This document shows, piece after piece, positions 19,258-28,253 of a stretch of 31,678 nucleotides of DNA (position 1 is the stretch's first letter; every line of letters starts with the position of its first letter). This stretch comes from a virus, in IMG/VR virus record IMGVR_UViG_3300025276_000123, positions 1-31,678 of that record; one strand, 5' to 3'. Under the pieces are notes generated by a model that was not told the DNA's origin, ran no database searches, and saw nothing but the letters and a program-made list of their open reading frames with translations. Position numbers and translations under genes: made by a program.

Positions 19258-20019
19258 TTAAGAGAATTTTTTCTCTATACTTTTATACACTAACATTCCT
19301 TCATCAGTTTTAAACCAACTAGCTAATGCCGAGTAAGGGTGTTCGTCAAAAGGAACTTCCATTAGCTTTCTGCCGTTGATTACCCATTTGAATGTTTTTT
19401 GATCTGAAGACAATGCTATTATTCCGGCCTCAGCAGCTCTAATACCAAAGCTTCTTAGCTCAACATTCTCATCTTGTGCTAAACTTATAAATAAAGCTGG
19501 ATTGCTTTTAGCTAATAACATCAAATCTCTTTTAAGTTCCTTACTGCTCATTGTAGATACAGCACTACCTAATTCTGTTCTTAGTATTGCTTCAGCATGC
19601 TCTAACTCAAGTGTGTTAGCAAGATTTAATGCTTCTATCTCAAGCTGAATGTCATCTAGCTGATTTACAGCGTTTGCAACCTCATCTTGTTCTTTATACG
19701 TTAAACCTCTCTGAGGGTGATATAAAGATAATAGCTTTTGTAAGTTTTGCTTATTCTTAGGAACCATTAATACTCCTTGTATAAATACAATATGTGCAAG
19801 AGTTACAGGGCCTTTTTGTTCATCTACAAATGTTGATAATTGATTTGTAGCGTACCTTAACTCTCTTTCATATCCTAGTTTCTCGTCAAAATACATCATA
19901 GGATGTAATTCTGAATGCTTACTAGCTAATGTCATTGTTAGTGGGCTTTTATTGTGAGAAAGATAGTATCTTCTGTCCTTCAGTTCCCAAGTGTCTTTTG
20001 TTTTTTCTTTTGCTTTCAT
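19258..20019 (-). CDS. Conserved head-associated protein of unknown function, 253 aa
   Basis: A 253-residue mostly helical protein directly after the capsid gene and its terminator. The N-terminus (KDRRYYLSHNKSPLTMTLAS, then LHPMMYFDEKLGYERELRYA and VDEQKGPVTLAHIVFIQGVL) resembles proteins I recall next to the major capsid gene in marine phages. The middle is a helical region of about 100 residues. The C-terminus FKWVINGRKLMEVPFDEHPY then ends in short helices. No enzymatic motif, membrane segment or signal is visible. Location suggests a head-completion, decoration or minor capsid part, but nothing in the sequence proves it. ATG 20019 follows an AT-rich leader with no Shine-Dalgarno. Confidence 0.8.
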   Translation of the reverse strand: MKAKEKTKDTWELKDRRYYLSHNKSPLTMTLASKHSELHPMMYFDEKLGYERELRYATNQLSTFVDEQKGPVTLAHIVFIQGVLMVPKNKQNLQKLLSLYHPQRGLTYKEQDEVANAVNQLDDIQLEIEALNLANTLELEHAEAILRTELGSAVSTMSSKELKRDLMLLAKSNPALFISLAQDENVELRSFGIRAAEAGIIALSSDQKTFKWVINGRKLMEVPFDEHPYSALASWFKTDEGMLVYKSIEKKFS

Positions 20020-20039
20020 AAAATATAATATAATAAATA

Positions 20040-20083
20040 AATAAAAAAAATAAAACTTAGGGCCACAAAGCGTGACCCCAAGT
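20040..20083 (-). terminator. Strong intrinsic terminator after the major capsid gene
   Basis: On the minus strand ACTTGGGGTCAC, loop GCTTT and GTGGCCCTAAGT form a 12-pair stem with two G-U pairs. It is followed at once by TTTTATTTTTTTTATTT, a classic U-tract. It begins 18 bases past the capsid stop codon, inside an 82-base gap. A terminator here would let capsid mRNA be made in excess over the tail genes, by partial readthrough or by a separate downstream start I could not identify. Confidence 0.85.
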
Positions 20084-20101
20084 AATATTTATTGCTTATA
20101 A

Positions 20102-21577
20102 TTAAGCTGCTGTGAATAACACGAAGTTATTAGCTGCTTGAGTTACTAAACATCTCTCAGATAAGAAACTTACTTCCATCTTATCAAAAGTAGAAGTAGC
20201 TGCTCCACCAACAGAACCAGTAATCCAAGACTTCATTCTGCGGTCATCAGCTTCAGAAGCTCTGTATCGTACATGTAGAAATGGTCGTCTGATGTTAGTA
20301 CCTAGCATTTGATCGTAAACTGTGCTTGTTCCAGCAGGAACCATAACACCTTTAATGTTGTCAATCATACCACGAGTAGTAGCATCGTTCAAATATTTCC
20401 AATCAGTCTTGTAGAAATCATAAGAACCTCTTCTAAAACCATCGAATCCTAAGTTCAATGCCATTTCCTCAGAGTTTTCGAAAACTCCATAAGAAGTACC
20501 ACCAGCTCCATAAGAGTTCTGAGCAGCTAACATATCATCAAAATCCAAAGATGTAGCTCTATCTAAGAATAACATGTTTTCTTCAATAGCCCCTTGCTTG
20601 TCAAGATTTTGCAAAATTAAATCAAAGTCTCCTAAAGCACTTCTAGCTCCAGCACCACCTGTTCCAGTTCCGTTTGCGTAGTTTTGGTATACGTTACCTC
20701 TTGCAGTAATTGCAGCAAATAACCCTTCAGTACCAGCAGTTGTAATTCCTGCTCCTAAAGCAACCTGACTAACAACACCAGAAGCGGCAGTAGCAGTTTC
20801 ACCTTCAACAACAGCCATCTCTAGGTAATCTTGAAAACGTAGACGAGTTTCGCCTTCTGATTTCAAATACCATAGATATCCAGATGTTCCATCTTCAGTA
20901 GCAACTTCAACCCAACCAATTTGAGCAGCATCAGAACCACTTATTTCATAAGAATCCTTAATGATAATCGGCTTGTTGTTAAACTGCGTAAATGAAGCCT
21001 CAAGAGAACCAGTCATTCCGTCTGTACCTTTACCAAATTCAGACCCGTAAACGAATAGGTTTACAGCTCCGTTTGCAATGCTAGTTAAATCAGCAGTAGT
21101 ATATGATAATACGGTAAATGTTCTAGCTGTTTGATTGATAGCAGAAACATAACATTTTAATGTTACAAATCCAGTAGCAGCATCAGCGATAACAACAGTG
21201 TTACCTACTCTTACTGACATGTTATGGTCAGAACCTAAAGTAATTGTTGAACCAGCCGCTGTTGCAGCACCACTAAGTACAACACTTAAGTTTCCTGCTC
21301 CGTTCTCATATCCGATATGTAACCTGTTTTGCTCAGACCATATAACTTGATCAGAAGTCATTGGCATCTCAGCACCAACCATACGCAAGAATCCAGATAA
21401 AGTTCTGTTTCCGTATCGCTCTACTTCAGCTTCATAAATTTCTGGTAAATACTGCTGTGCAAAATCGTTTCCGCTTCCGTCAGCAAAGTTTAAATAATTT
21501 GATGCCAAAGTTGTTTTAGTTGGCATCGGTCTTAGGCTAAATGCACCTAGTGGATCGTTTGTTCCAAATTGTCCCAT
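20102..21577 (-). CDS. Major capsid protein (HK97-fold candidate), 491 aa
   Basis: The 491-residue product starts at ATG 21577 after an A-rich leader with no Shine-Dalgarno. It has the length and pattern of crAss-like and marine Bacteroidota podovirus capsid proteins. An N-terminal arm (EIYEAEVERYGNRTLSGFLR) is followed by a beta-rich domain of about residues 73-190. Then come ISGSDAAQIGWVEV and GYLWYLKSEGETRLRFQDYL, and helices holding DLILQNLDKQGAIEENMLFL. The C-terminal part contains FYKTDWKYLNDATTRGMID and RPFLHVRYRASEADDRRMKS. The beta domain is probably an insertion or E-loop/A-domain element. It sits between scaffold and a strong terminator, the usual place for the most expressed gene. 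HK97 fold is from family knowledge, not shown here. Confidence 0.9.
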   Translation of the reverse strand: MGQFGTNDPLGAFSLRPMPTKTTLASNYLNFADGSGNDFAQQYLPEIYEAEVERYGNRTLSGFLRMVGAEMPMTSDQVIWSEQNRLHIGYENGAGNLSVVLSGAATAAGSTITLGSDHNMSVRVGNTVVIADAATGFVTLKCYVSAINQTARTFTVLSYTTADLTSIANGAVNLFVYGSEFGKGTDGMTGSLEASFTQFNNKPIIIKDSYEISGSDAAQIGWVEVATEDGTSGYLWYLKSEGETRLRFQDYLEMAVVEGETATAASGVVSQVALGAGITTAGTEGLFAAITARGNVYQNYANGTGTGGAGARSALGDFDLILQNLDKQGAIEENMLFLDRATSLDFDDMLAAQNSYGAGGTSYGVFENSEEMALNLGFDGFRRGSYDFYKTDWKYLNDATTRGMIDNIKGVMVPAGTSTVYDQMLGTNIRRPFLHVRYRASEADDRRMKSWITGSVGGAATSTFDKMEVSFLSERCLVTQAANNFVLFTAA

Positions 21578-21596
21578 TTTTTTTCTTTTTTAATTT

Positions 21597-22775
21597 TTAA
21601 AATTTTGTTTTTTTAATTCTTAACTTAGAAGAATCTACTCCAGTTATAGCTTTAACTTTTAACCCATTAATAAAAACACTGTCATCAGCTGTTTGTCTAG
21701 GCTTATCGGAAATGTTCTTTGAACTATTAACTATATCCTTAACTGAATCAGCTTTACCTTGCTCGTAAAAATGAGTTGCAATCTTGTCTACATTTGAAGC
21801 AGCATACATAGCTTTATGATAACCTTTGTAATCTTTAACTTCTCCGTTATCTAGAAACTTTCCAGTAAAATCAGTTAGATTAGATTGATCCGAAGCAACT
21901 TTAGTTGGGTTATTAATGCCATATCTAAATTTCTTTTCCCCGATATTGAAATCAAAACCTTTGAAATCATCGTTTAAAAGATCAGATGTAGCTTTCTTAA
22001 ACCTGTCCTGCTTTTGCTCCGTTAAGCTCTGCTCTTCATTATATCGATTAAAGAAGTCTGTAGCTTTTTTTTGTTCTTGGGTAACGCCTGGTCTTAACTT
22101 AATCTCATCGTAATATTTACCCTTTAGTTCCTCCAAAAAACCTTCAGCTTCTGCAACCTCTTCTTTAAACGCAAGCTTCTTCTTGCGTATTTCTCTTTCA
22201 TCATCAAGGTCTTCATCATACGAGAAGTTGTCTTCTATCAGAAAGGATATTTCCTCAGCGTCTAAGTGAGGCTTACTTTTATTATAATACTCTCTTAGTA
22301 GAGCATTGCTATCTACATTACTGTAGTCAGCATTTAATCTTACATAATCTTCTATATCGCCTCCAGTCTCTTTCATAAAAGAAACTAGCTTCTCTATATT
22401 TTCTGGAAGAGGATTTCTCTCTTCTTTTAACTCCTGAACAATGTCTTTAGTTTCTTCTTCATCGGTTACTTCTTGTATATTAGAGAACTCATCATTTTGA
22501 ATGGGGATTTCCCTTGGTGATACTTCCGTTTCCACTTCTTGTATAACTCCGGCTTGTTCATCTGAAGCCACACCTGTTGTTTCTTGCTTTGTATTGGCAT
22601 CTTGATTTTCTTCGCTAGAAGGTATTACCACTTTAGTTACCCCTGATTCCGCTATTTTCTTAGCAGATAAATCTAGTTTAGTAACTTCAGGCTGTTTACC
22701 TAGTTTTTTCATTGAAGGCTTTTTCTTTATTTTAAACTCCCCTTCTTGCTTTACTTCTTCTTTTTCTCCTGACAT
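21597..22775 (-). CDS. Scaffold-like capsid assembly protein, 392 aa
   Basis: The protein is highly charged, with a basic start (KIKKKPSMKKLGKQP), a long acidic low-complexity middle rich in Glu, Asp and Val, and Lys-rich helices from about residue 190 to 270 (RKKKLAFKEEVAEAEGFLEE, then ELKGKYYDEIKLR). It ends in a basic helix and tail (SKLRIKKTKF). No membrane segment or active site is visible. A charged, helical, disordered protein exactly between portal and major capsid genes is the usual phage scaffold, and a basic C-terminal tail commonly contacts the capsid shell. The role is well supported by position and composition, not by a recognised motif. It starts 26 bases after the portal stop. 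Confidence 0.85.
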   Translation of the reverse strand: MSGEKEEVKQEGEFKIKKKPSMKKLGKQPEVTKLDLSAKKIAESGVTKVVIPSSEENQDANTKQETTGVASDEQAGVIQEVETEVSPREIPIQNDEFSNIQEVTDEEETKDIVQELKEERNPLPENIEKLVSFMKETGGDIEDYVRLNADYSNVDSNALLREYYNKSKPHLDAEEISFLIEDNFSYDEDLDDEREIRKKKLAFKEEVAEAEGFLEELKGKYYDEIKLRPGVTQEQKKATDFFNRYNEEQSLTEQKQDRFKKATSDLLNDDFKGFDFNIGEKKFRYGINNPTKVASDQSNLTDFTGKFLDNGEVKDYKGYHKAMYAASNVDKIATHFYEQGKADSVKDIVNSSKNISDKPRQTADDSVFINGLKVKAITGVDSSKLRIKKTKF

Positions 22776-22801
22776 AATATAATATAATAAAAATTAAAAA
22801 T

Positions 22802-25210
22802 TTACTTTGGGTCAAACTGGCCTAAACCAAAACCCCCACTTAATACATCATTACCTGTAGATTCAAAGTTTTTAGGTAATAAATTGTTTTTTCTTTGGTC
22901 AATCATTTCGGATTGTTGAGTTCCTGTTATTTTAACTCTTTCATCCTTCCTGTCCTCTATCTCTTTTTCTTTTAAGCTCTCGGACTCTAATCTAGCTTGA
23001 GCTAGTTGCATGTTAAAATTAAATTCGGTAGCCATCAACTCTCTTTTTATTTGAGCTTCCGTCTGCATTCTCTGTATTTCAAATTGAGATTTCGCCTGCT
23101 CTATACTTACCTTTTCGGCAGTTAAGGCCTGTTGTTTTTGCACTTCAAACATTGATGATTTTTCAGCTAATCCAGCATTTGCCTCTGCTTGTGCTTGTAT
23201 GTTAGCTTGCTTTGCTTGTTGCTCGGCAGCTTGTTTTTTCTTTCTTCTGTTTTTTAGCATTTCATTTGCTAACTGAAGATTTTTGACTTGCCTTATATCT
23301 ATAGCGTCCTCTAGGTCTATACCGCCTGACTGTAACGCAACCTGTATGTTTTGCTCTAGCTGTGCTTTTATCTCATCGTCTGGCTCTAGCTCTAAAAATA
23401 TACCAAAGTCATGTAAGTTTAATTGGCTTATTTCAGCTAAGGTTGCAACATTAAATTTAGTTAAACTATTTTCTAGGGAATTTGCTGTTAAAGCGAACTC
23501 CAAAGAATCTGCAACTCTCATAGAAATGTTTTCGCATATCCTAAGCGATATATAACAGCTAGCCTGTAGTATGTGTCTAGTTGCAACATTAGAAGCGTTA
23601 GCGGCCATTTTCTGCAACCCTACTAAAGAATCCTTAGATGGATTAGATCCATCTCTCGCTTCATTAAGTCCTGTTACATCTCTTATCATTTGTAGGTAGT
23701 ATTGATAGGTCTGTATTAAAGATTGTATCTTAGCCCCTCCACTTGATGTTTGCAGTTCTTGAATTGGAACTTTAGCCCTATTCATTTCACCATCCTGCGT
23801 CATTGACCTACCTAATACACTACCAGTTTGAAAGTACATGTTAAGTGCTTCTGCTGGATTATAATTAGTTCCGTTACCTAGGTCAACCTCTGCTAATCCA
23901 TCTACATCTAAAAAAACTCCGTCAGGAACCATCCTTGACATTACCTGTTGTAGCTTAAGGTGTGTTAGCTGAATCATATCAGCAAATCCAGTAATCTTAC
24001 TTACTATAGATTCTATTCTTCCTTGATACATTCTAGGAGCACAAATAACGTAGTTCATTTCTACTTTAGTTGTGTCCGCAAACGGTCTGGTCATATTCTT
24101 AGAGAGTTCCCATTGTAGCATTGTATTAGTACCCAATACCTTAGCTCCAGTATATAATACCTCTATACTTCTTGACACCTTCTTAAACGTATCATTTTCA
24201 GGAGGATTAAAATCATCTGTCTTTTGTATTGACTTCTCTAATCCGTTAGGGCCTTGCTTTATTTTAAATACTTGATTGTTGTAAGTCTTATATTCAAAGA
24301 ATAAAACTTGAACAGTGTTTCTATCGTAAGCATTCCACCCAGTAATATATTCTCTATTGCCAGGCATTTTTTCTACTCTTTCTAACTCTTCCTTTGAAAT
24401 ATCAGGAAATTGTTTTTTTAACTCAGGAATTGTAAGTGCTTTTACTTCACCTACATAATATATATCTTCAAAGTTCGGATCGTCTGTATAAGAATAAATT
24501 AAGCGAGCAGGGTCACAGTAGTCTAGAACGACTCCCTCAGACTTATTCCAAGTCGTCTTGGCAGCTCCAATACCTAACACGGCTAAATCATAGTTAAATC
24601 TTTTCTTTACTTCACTAAACTTATTCTTAGCTAAAACCTGATTTATAACTTCCTCTTCAGCTACCTCAATAGATTGCTTGTAATCAAGTTGCATGTGAAG
24701 CGATAGCTCTTCTTCTGACTGCGGTAAGTTTTCTGGGTTTTTAGTATTAAATGTATTTACTCCGATTGCAGCGTTAAGTTGTTCAATCTGAGCTTTAGCT
24801 ATCATATCTTGCATAATAGCTTCGGCATACTCAGTCCTTTTTCTTATAGCTTCAGGGTCTTGAGCATATGCTTTTATTTCAAATTCCTTTTCGGTAATTC
24901 CGTTAACAACGATATCTACAAATTTAGATATAACTGGAACGGGCTGCCAATCTAAATTCAAATAAGACAAGTCGCCATTTATTGCTAATTCATCTTTATA
25001 TTTCTGTACCGGCTGCTCTCCTCGTGCATAAAGTCTTAGGGTATGATAATGATTGTAGTTTTGTGAGAATCTATTTCCCATTCCACCTTGTCTAAACCAC
25101 TCCGACTCTACAGCTCGTCCAACCTGTACGCCATATTCAAAGCTTGATTTTTCAGCGTCACTAACTACTTGGCTAGGAAATACACTATTTGGGTTTGCGC
25201 CTACGTTCAT
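22802..25210 (-). CDS. Portal protein with long C-terminal helix, 802 aa
   Basis: The portal forms the dodecameric ring at the capsid vertex and channels DNA. Its 802-residue length fits crAss-like and P22-type portals. Recognisable blocks are LRLYARGEQPVQKYKDELA near residue 57, the early crown/wing region up to about 300, PDGVFLDVDGLAEVDLGNG, NYNPAEALNMYFQTGSVLGR and IRDVTGLNEARDGS. The last helical part, about residues 650-775, is rich in Gln, Ala, Lys and Glu and recalls the C-terminal helical barrel of P22 portal. The start overlaps the terminase stop by ATGA, showing coupled translation. The portal call depends on order and remembered blocks; the barrel is an inference from composition. 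Confidence 0.92.
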   Translation of the reverse strand: MNVGANPNSVFPSQVVSDAEKSSFEYGVQVGRAVESEWFRQGGMGNRFSQNYNHYHTLRLYARGEQPVQKYKDELAINGDLSYLNLDWQPVPVISKFVDIVVNGITEKEFEIKAYAQDPEAIRKRTEYAEAIMQDMIAKAQIEQLNAAIGVNTFNTKNPENLPQSEEELSLHMQLDYKQSIEVAEEEVINQVLAKNKFSEVKKRFNYDLAVLGIGAAKTTWNKSEGVVLDYCDPARLIYSYTDDPNFEDIYYVGEVKALTIPELKKQFPDISKEELERVEKMPGNREYITGWNAYDRNTVQVLFFEYKTYNNQVFKIKQGPNGLEKSIQKTDDFNPPENDTFKKVSRSIEVLYTGAKVLGTNTMLQWELSKNMTRPFADTTKVEMNYVICAPRMYQGRIESIVSKITGFADMIQLTHLKLQQVMSRMVPDGVFLDVDGLAEVDLGNGTNYNPAEALNMYFQTGSVLGRSMTQDGEMNRAKVPIQELQTSSGGAKIQSLIQTYQYYLQMIRDVTGLNEARDGSNPSKDSLVGLQKMAANASNVATRHILQASCYISLRICENISMRVADSLEFALTANSLENSLTKFNVATLAEISQLNLHDFGIFLELEPDDEIKAQLEQNIQVALQSGGIDLEDAIDIRQVKNLQLANEMLKNRRKKKQAAEQQAKQANIQAQAEANAGLAEKSSMFEVQKQQALTAEKVSIEQAKSQFEIQRMQTEAQIKRELMATEFNFNMQLAQARLESESLKEKEIEDRKDERVKITGTQQSEMIDQRKNNLLPKNFESTGNDVLSGGFGLGQFDPK

Positions 25211-27423
25211 TTATTTATTATTTTTGAAAATTCTCCAGTATTATCGTATCTCTTAAATCCTAGATTTATATTTTTTCTTGTCACCTTATTTATCGGTGCG
25301 TATCTATTCCTGTTACAAGCCATTATAGCTAATCCAGAACTTATCGAAGCATCGTGACTGGTTCTGTTATTAATATTAAACCTAGCCCAATCTTCTAAAG
25401 TTCTCTGGAAGTATACGTCCCCCATTTCATCATCACCAAGAACCCCAACTAACTCCTCAATATATGTTTCTATTGCGGCAGCGTGTGCTTGTTTTATATC
25501 TTCACTAGAGTTTGGTATTCCTCCAATTTCTCTTTCCGTTACGGATAATTTATTTACTAGCTTGTCTGGTCTATTCATAGAATATCCTCTGTAACCTCTT
25601 CTTTTAAAGTGATATAACAATCTAGGTTTATTGTTCTCTGCAAGTATTGGCATACCGTAAAAAATACAAGCCATCAATACATCCTCAAAAAATATTTCAG
25701 CAGTTTGAGGTCTAGCTATATATTCTAAAAAGAAATGATTAGAAGGTGCGTCCTCCATACTAAACTTTGTTAACCCATGTAGAGAACCATTAGAGCCTCT
25801 ATTGTCTACTGTACCTGATATATCGTAACTATCACAACCAAATGCACCTAAGTGCTCATTACCCGGATAGTTGCCCCCATTCTTTACTATAATTCTATTC
25901 TGCAATCCAATTGGTGGTATCCAGCTTATATAAAATCTACCATTCTTATTTGGCATAAATATTACCTTAGTATCCTTAACGCCCTCTTTCCATTGAAAGT
26001 TGCCTTTTGTAACTAATGTGCTAGAAGCCATAGACTCGTTGTGGTCTATCTGCTGGTAAATTTTAGTTAGATTAAATAAAGATTCTTTTGCCTCGTCTCT
26101 AAATGCGTGTTGTTCAGTACGAGGAAATTGTCTATAAAATTCATTTAAACCGTCCTGGTCTTGCTTTAATCCATCAACTTCGTTTTTCCAATAGTCGATG
26201 ACCCCTTTCTTAATAGGTGTTCCATACGGATCCTCAATTGCATTCTCTGGTGTGTCGAAGACAGGCATTCCATAAGAATCAATGTATCCTTCGTAATTCC
26301 ACTCCATAGGTATAAACAAAGAATATAATCCAGAAGCAGTTTGTCCGTTACTGTTTCTTTTTTCAACATCTGATGCATAATATAATTTCTTAAAATTACT
26401 ACCGCCTTTATCTAGTGCGTTGCTAGTAGACCCCATCATACACTTACCAATAATCCTAGAACCTAATCTTAAGCAAGTTTTGGTTACCCTCCAGTTGTTT
26501 AATATATTATTAGGTCTTTCCCATTTGCCAGACTCATCGTGTACTAACAGCTTTAGCTTTTCCCCATCATAAGAGTTATCGCCAGTGTTTTTCCAATCTA
26601 TAGTAGAATCTAATCCTTTTAACTCTTCTAACTTTTCGTTAACATCAAGCTTTCGTCTTGTAAGCTTTGATGCTGGTACTCTATATGCTAATTCTGTCTT
26701 TGGCCTATCCATACCGTCTTGTATGGGCTTGAAAAAAAACGGGTAGTTGATTGATATAGGAACAATCTTATCGGTAAACATTTTCTTTGCATCAGGCCCT
26801 GACTTTGATAATACGCCATACCTTGAATCGGTTGACATTGTAGCAAGGTTAACAGTTTCTCCTGACGACATAAATGAAAATCCGCTACGCCTGTTCTTCA
26901 GGTAACACATTCCAAAACATCTTACATCGGCCTTACACGCCTCCCAGAAAATATAGAATAATCTATTTGATTCTCTGAAGTCTGCATTTCCAACGTCAAT
27001 CTTTGACCATTGTAAATACATATAGTGTGAGCCTGTAATGTAAGTAGACTTGTTTTTATTATAAAAGAAAAACCCTTTTTCCCTTCTTTCAAATTCTGTT
27101 TCAATGTAATCGTACCAGTCCTCTTTAAATTCCTCAGAGTATTCCTTCCAGTCAAATATTGTTTTTATTCTACTTAATTCTTTAGGGTATTCAATCTTAC
27201 CCCATTTCTTATCTTTAAACTTATAAGTTTTTTCCTCAAGAGGTAAAGCTATTTTAAGATTTTGTATCTCATATATATCTCCAATCTTACCAGTTTTACT
27301 TATTATAACCATATCATGGTCTTCGTCATAACCGTGCTTCCAAGACTTAGCTCTATTTTTCTTTTTTAGGGTGGCAGGCTTTATGTAATTATCCAGTACC
27401 TTATATAATGTTTGTTCGTACAT
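25207..27423 (-). CDS. terL: Terminase large subunit (ATPase and nuclease), 738 aa
   Basis: Packages genome DNA through the portal. The ATPase half has a Walker A of the lambda gpA type, KNRRSGFS at residues 176-183, and a Walker B KLLVHDE at about 291-297. A GSTSN motif follows near 332, which may be the coupling motif. The nuclease half has GCDSYD near 529-534, acidic residues around LAENN (594-598) and HDAS (690-693), consistent with an RNase H-like site. I chose ATG 27423 (product starting MYEQTLYKVLDNYIKP). It lies one base after the upstream stop, whereas an upstream start at 27504 would overlap that gene by 80 bases and add 27 poorly conserved-looking residues. The catalytic motifs are seen directly; the exact ligands would need an alignment. 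Confidence 0.93.
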   Translation of the reverse strand: MYEQTLYKVLDNYIKPATLKKKNRAKSWKHGYDEDHDMVIISKTGKIGDIYEIQNLKIALPLEEKTYKFKDKKWGKIEYPKELSRIKTIFDWKEYSEEFKEDWYDYIETEFERREKGFFFYNKNKSTYITGSHYMYLQWSKIDVGNADFRESNRLFYIFWEACKADVRCFGMCYLKNRRSGFSFMSSGETVNLATMSTDSRYGVLSKSGPDAKKMFTDKIVPISINYPFFFKPIQDGMDRPKTELAYRVPASKLTRRKLDVNEKLEELKGLDSTIDWKNTGDNSYDGEKLKLLVHDESGKWERPNNILNNWRVTKTCLRLGSRIIGKCMMGSTSNALDKGGSNFKKLYYASDVEKRNSNGQTASGLYSLFIPMEWNYEGYIDSYGMPVFDTPENAIEDPYGTPIKKGVIDYWKNEVDGLKQDQDGLNEFYRQFPRTEQHAFRDEAKESLFNLTKIYQQIDHNESMASSTLVTKGNFQWKEGVKDTKVIFMPNKNGRFYISWIPPIGLQNRIIVKNGGNYPGNEHLGAFGCDSYDISGTVDNRGSNGSLHGLTKFSMEDAPSNHFFLEYIARPQTAEIFFEDVLMACIFYGMPILAENNKPRLLYHFKRRGYRGYSMNRPDKLVNKLSVTEREIGGIPNSSEDIKQAHAAAIETYIEELVGVLGDDEMGDVYFQRTLEDWARFNINNRTSHDASISSGLAIMACNRNRYAPINKVTRKNINLGFKRYDNTGEFSKIINK

Positions 27424-27424
27424 A

Positions 27425-27712
27425 TTACTCGAACTTCGCTCTCCCTTCGGCAAATCCTTTAAATTTTTGCTGTTTCTTAGAATCACCTTTTTTATCAATG
27501 TCATTTAGCATTTGTTCTTCCTCTTGTATTCTGTTAAGAATCTCAAAAGCATCAAATATAGCTAATTTTTTAGTAGCTGCCGCATTTTTTAATTTGTCTG
27601 CTGTTAGGTCATCATCAGAATCCACGATAGGTTCTTTAGCCACCTTAATCAATTCCTCAACAGCTTTTTGCCCAGCTTGGATTATACTCTTTTTCGTTTC
27701 CTTTACGTTCAT
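27425..27712 (-). CDS. Small terminase subunit candidate / conserved small helical protein, 95 aa
   Basis: A 95-residue helical protein immediately upstream of the large terminase, with KAVEELIKVAKEP then DDDLTADKLKNAAATKKLAI, FDAFEILNRIQEEEQ and a basic C-terminus (KQQKFKGFAEGRAKFE). Small terminase subunits usually precede the large one and are often short and helical, so this is the best candidate in the window. No clear HTH is visible, so the identity stays open. I choose ATG 27712 over a TTG at 27724 because ATG is used by every other gene here. The start overlaps the end of the GroES-like gene by 56 bases. The large terminase ATG lies one base after this stop. Confidence 0.75.
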   Translation of the reverse strand: MNVKETKKSIIQAGQKAVEELIKVAKEPIVDSDDDLTADKLKNAAATKKLAIFDAFEILNRIQEEEQMLNDIDKKGDSKKQQKFKGFAEGRAKFE

Positions 27713-28253
27713 GTTTCGCAACAATATTAATTAATTTCATACAATATAATAATTCTCCGTCTATTACAAACTCAAATTCAGATGTCGGTCTAAAAGAAAC
27801 TAAATCACCCTCGTAAACTCCAAGTTTGCTTAATACCTTATTACCGTGTTTTAATAAGCCCATAAGAGGCTTCTCCTTGCTTGTAATAAAAATATCATGG
27901 TTTACTATAGGTTTTACAAAACAGTAGTCTAAATGAGCTGTATTAGCTCCGTACATGTATATTTGCTCTGGTGAGCAGGCGTACATATCTTCTTTTATAA
28001 AACTCCTACTGTTTTTCTCCTTACCTCTTATATCGTAAAACCTTCTAAAGATATTATGGTGAACTATAACCTTATCCCCAATCTTTATATCTGTTTTTAT
28101 TGATAACGGTAAAGCAACCACCTCAGCAACTTTGCTTATACTTTTAAATTCTTCTATTTTTGTATTCACTACAAGATCTACATTCCCAACTTTGACTGTG
28201 TTATTGTATCTCCCTTCTATAGGCTTTACAATAAAATCATTTACACTTTTCAT
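27657..28253 (-). CDS. GroES/Cpn10-like double-barrel protein (putative phage co-chaperonin), 198 aa
   Basis: The protein looks like two Cpn10-type beta barrels in tandem. The first (about 6-103) has IVKPIEGRY, AEVVALPL and GDKVIVHHNIFRRFYD, then EDMYACSPEQIYMYG. The second (about 110-180) has DYCFVKPI, VYEGDLVSFRPTSEFEFVID and GELLYCMKLINIVAKHE. G-D-x-V followed by I-D-G-E-x-L-Y and I-x-A-K is the end pattern of GroES family members. Double-length Cpn10-like proteins occur in marine phages, where they are thought to help fold capsid proteins with host GroEL; that role is inferred here. A mobile loop I could not identify with confidence. Its start overlaps the previous stop by one base (TAATG), and its last 56 bases overlap the small-terminase candidate. 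Confidence 0.7.
   Translation of the reverse strand: MKSVNDFIVKPIEGRYNNTVKVGNVDLVVNTKIEEFKSISKVAEVVALPLSIKTDIKIGDKVIVHHNIFRRFYDIRGKEKNSRSFIKEDMYACSPEQIYMYGANTAHLDYCFVKPIVNHDIFITSKEKPLMGLLKHGNKVLSKLGVYEGDLVSFRPTSEFEFVIDGELLYCMKLINIVAKHERKGNEKEYNPSWAKSC

Noticed and set aside
26166-26378. Minus-strand open frame of 70 codons in another frame inside the terminase gene
   Set aside because: The terminase frame is intact throughout with motifs on both sides, so this is an out-of-frame shadow and not a frameshift fragment.
26922-27155. Minus-strand open frame of 77 codons inside the terminase gene
   Set aside because: Same reason: continuous terminase sequence in the other frame.
27713-27724. TTG start giving MLRN before the small-terminase candidate
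   Set aside because: Extends the overlap with the upstream gene and uses a rare start, while an ATG lies four codons downstream.
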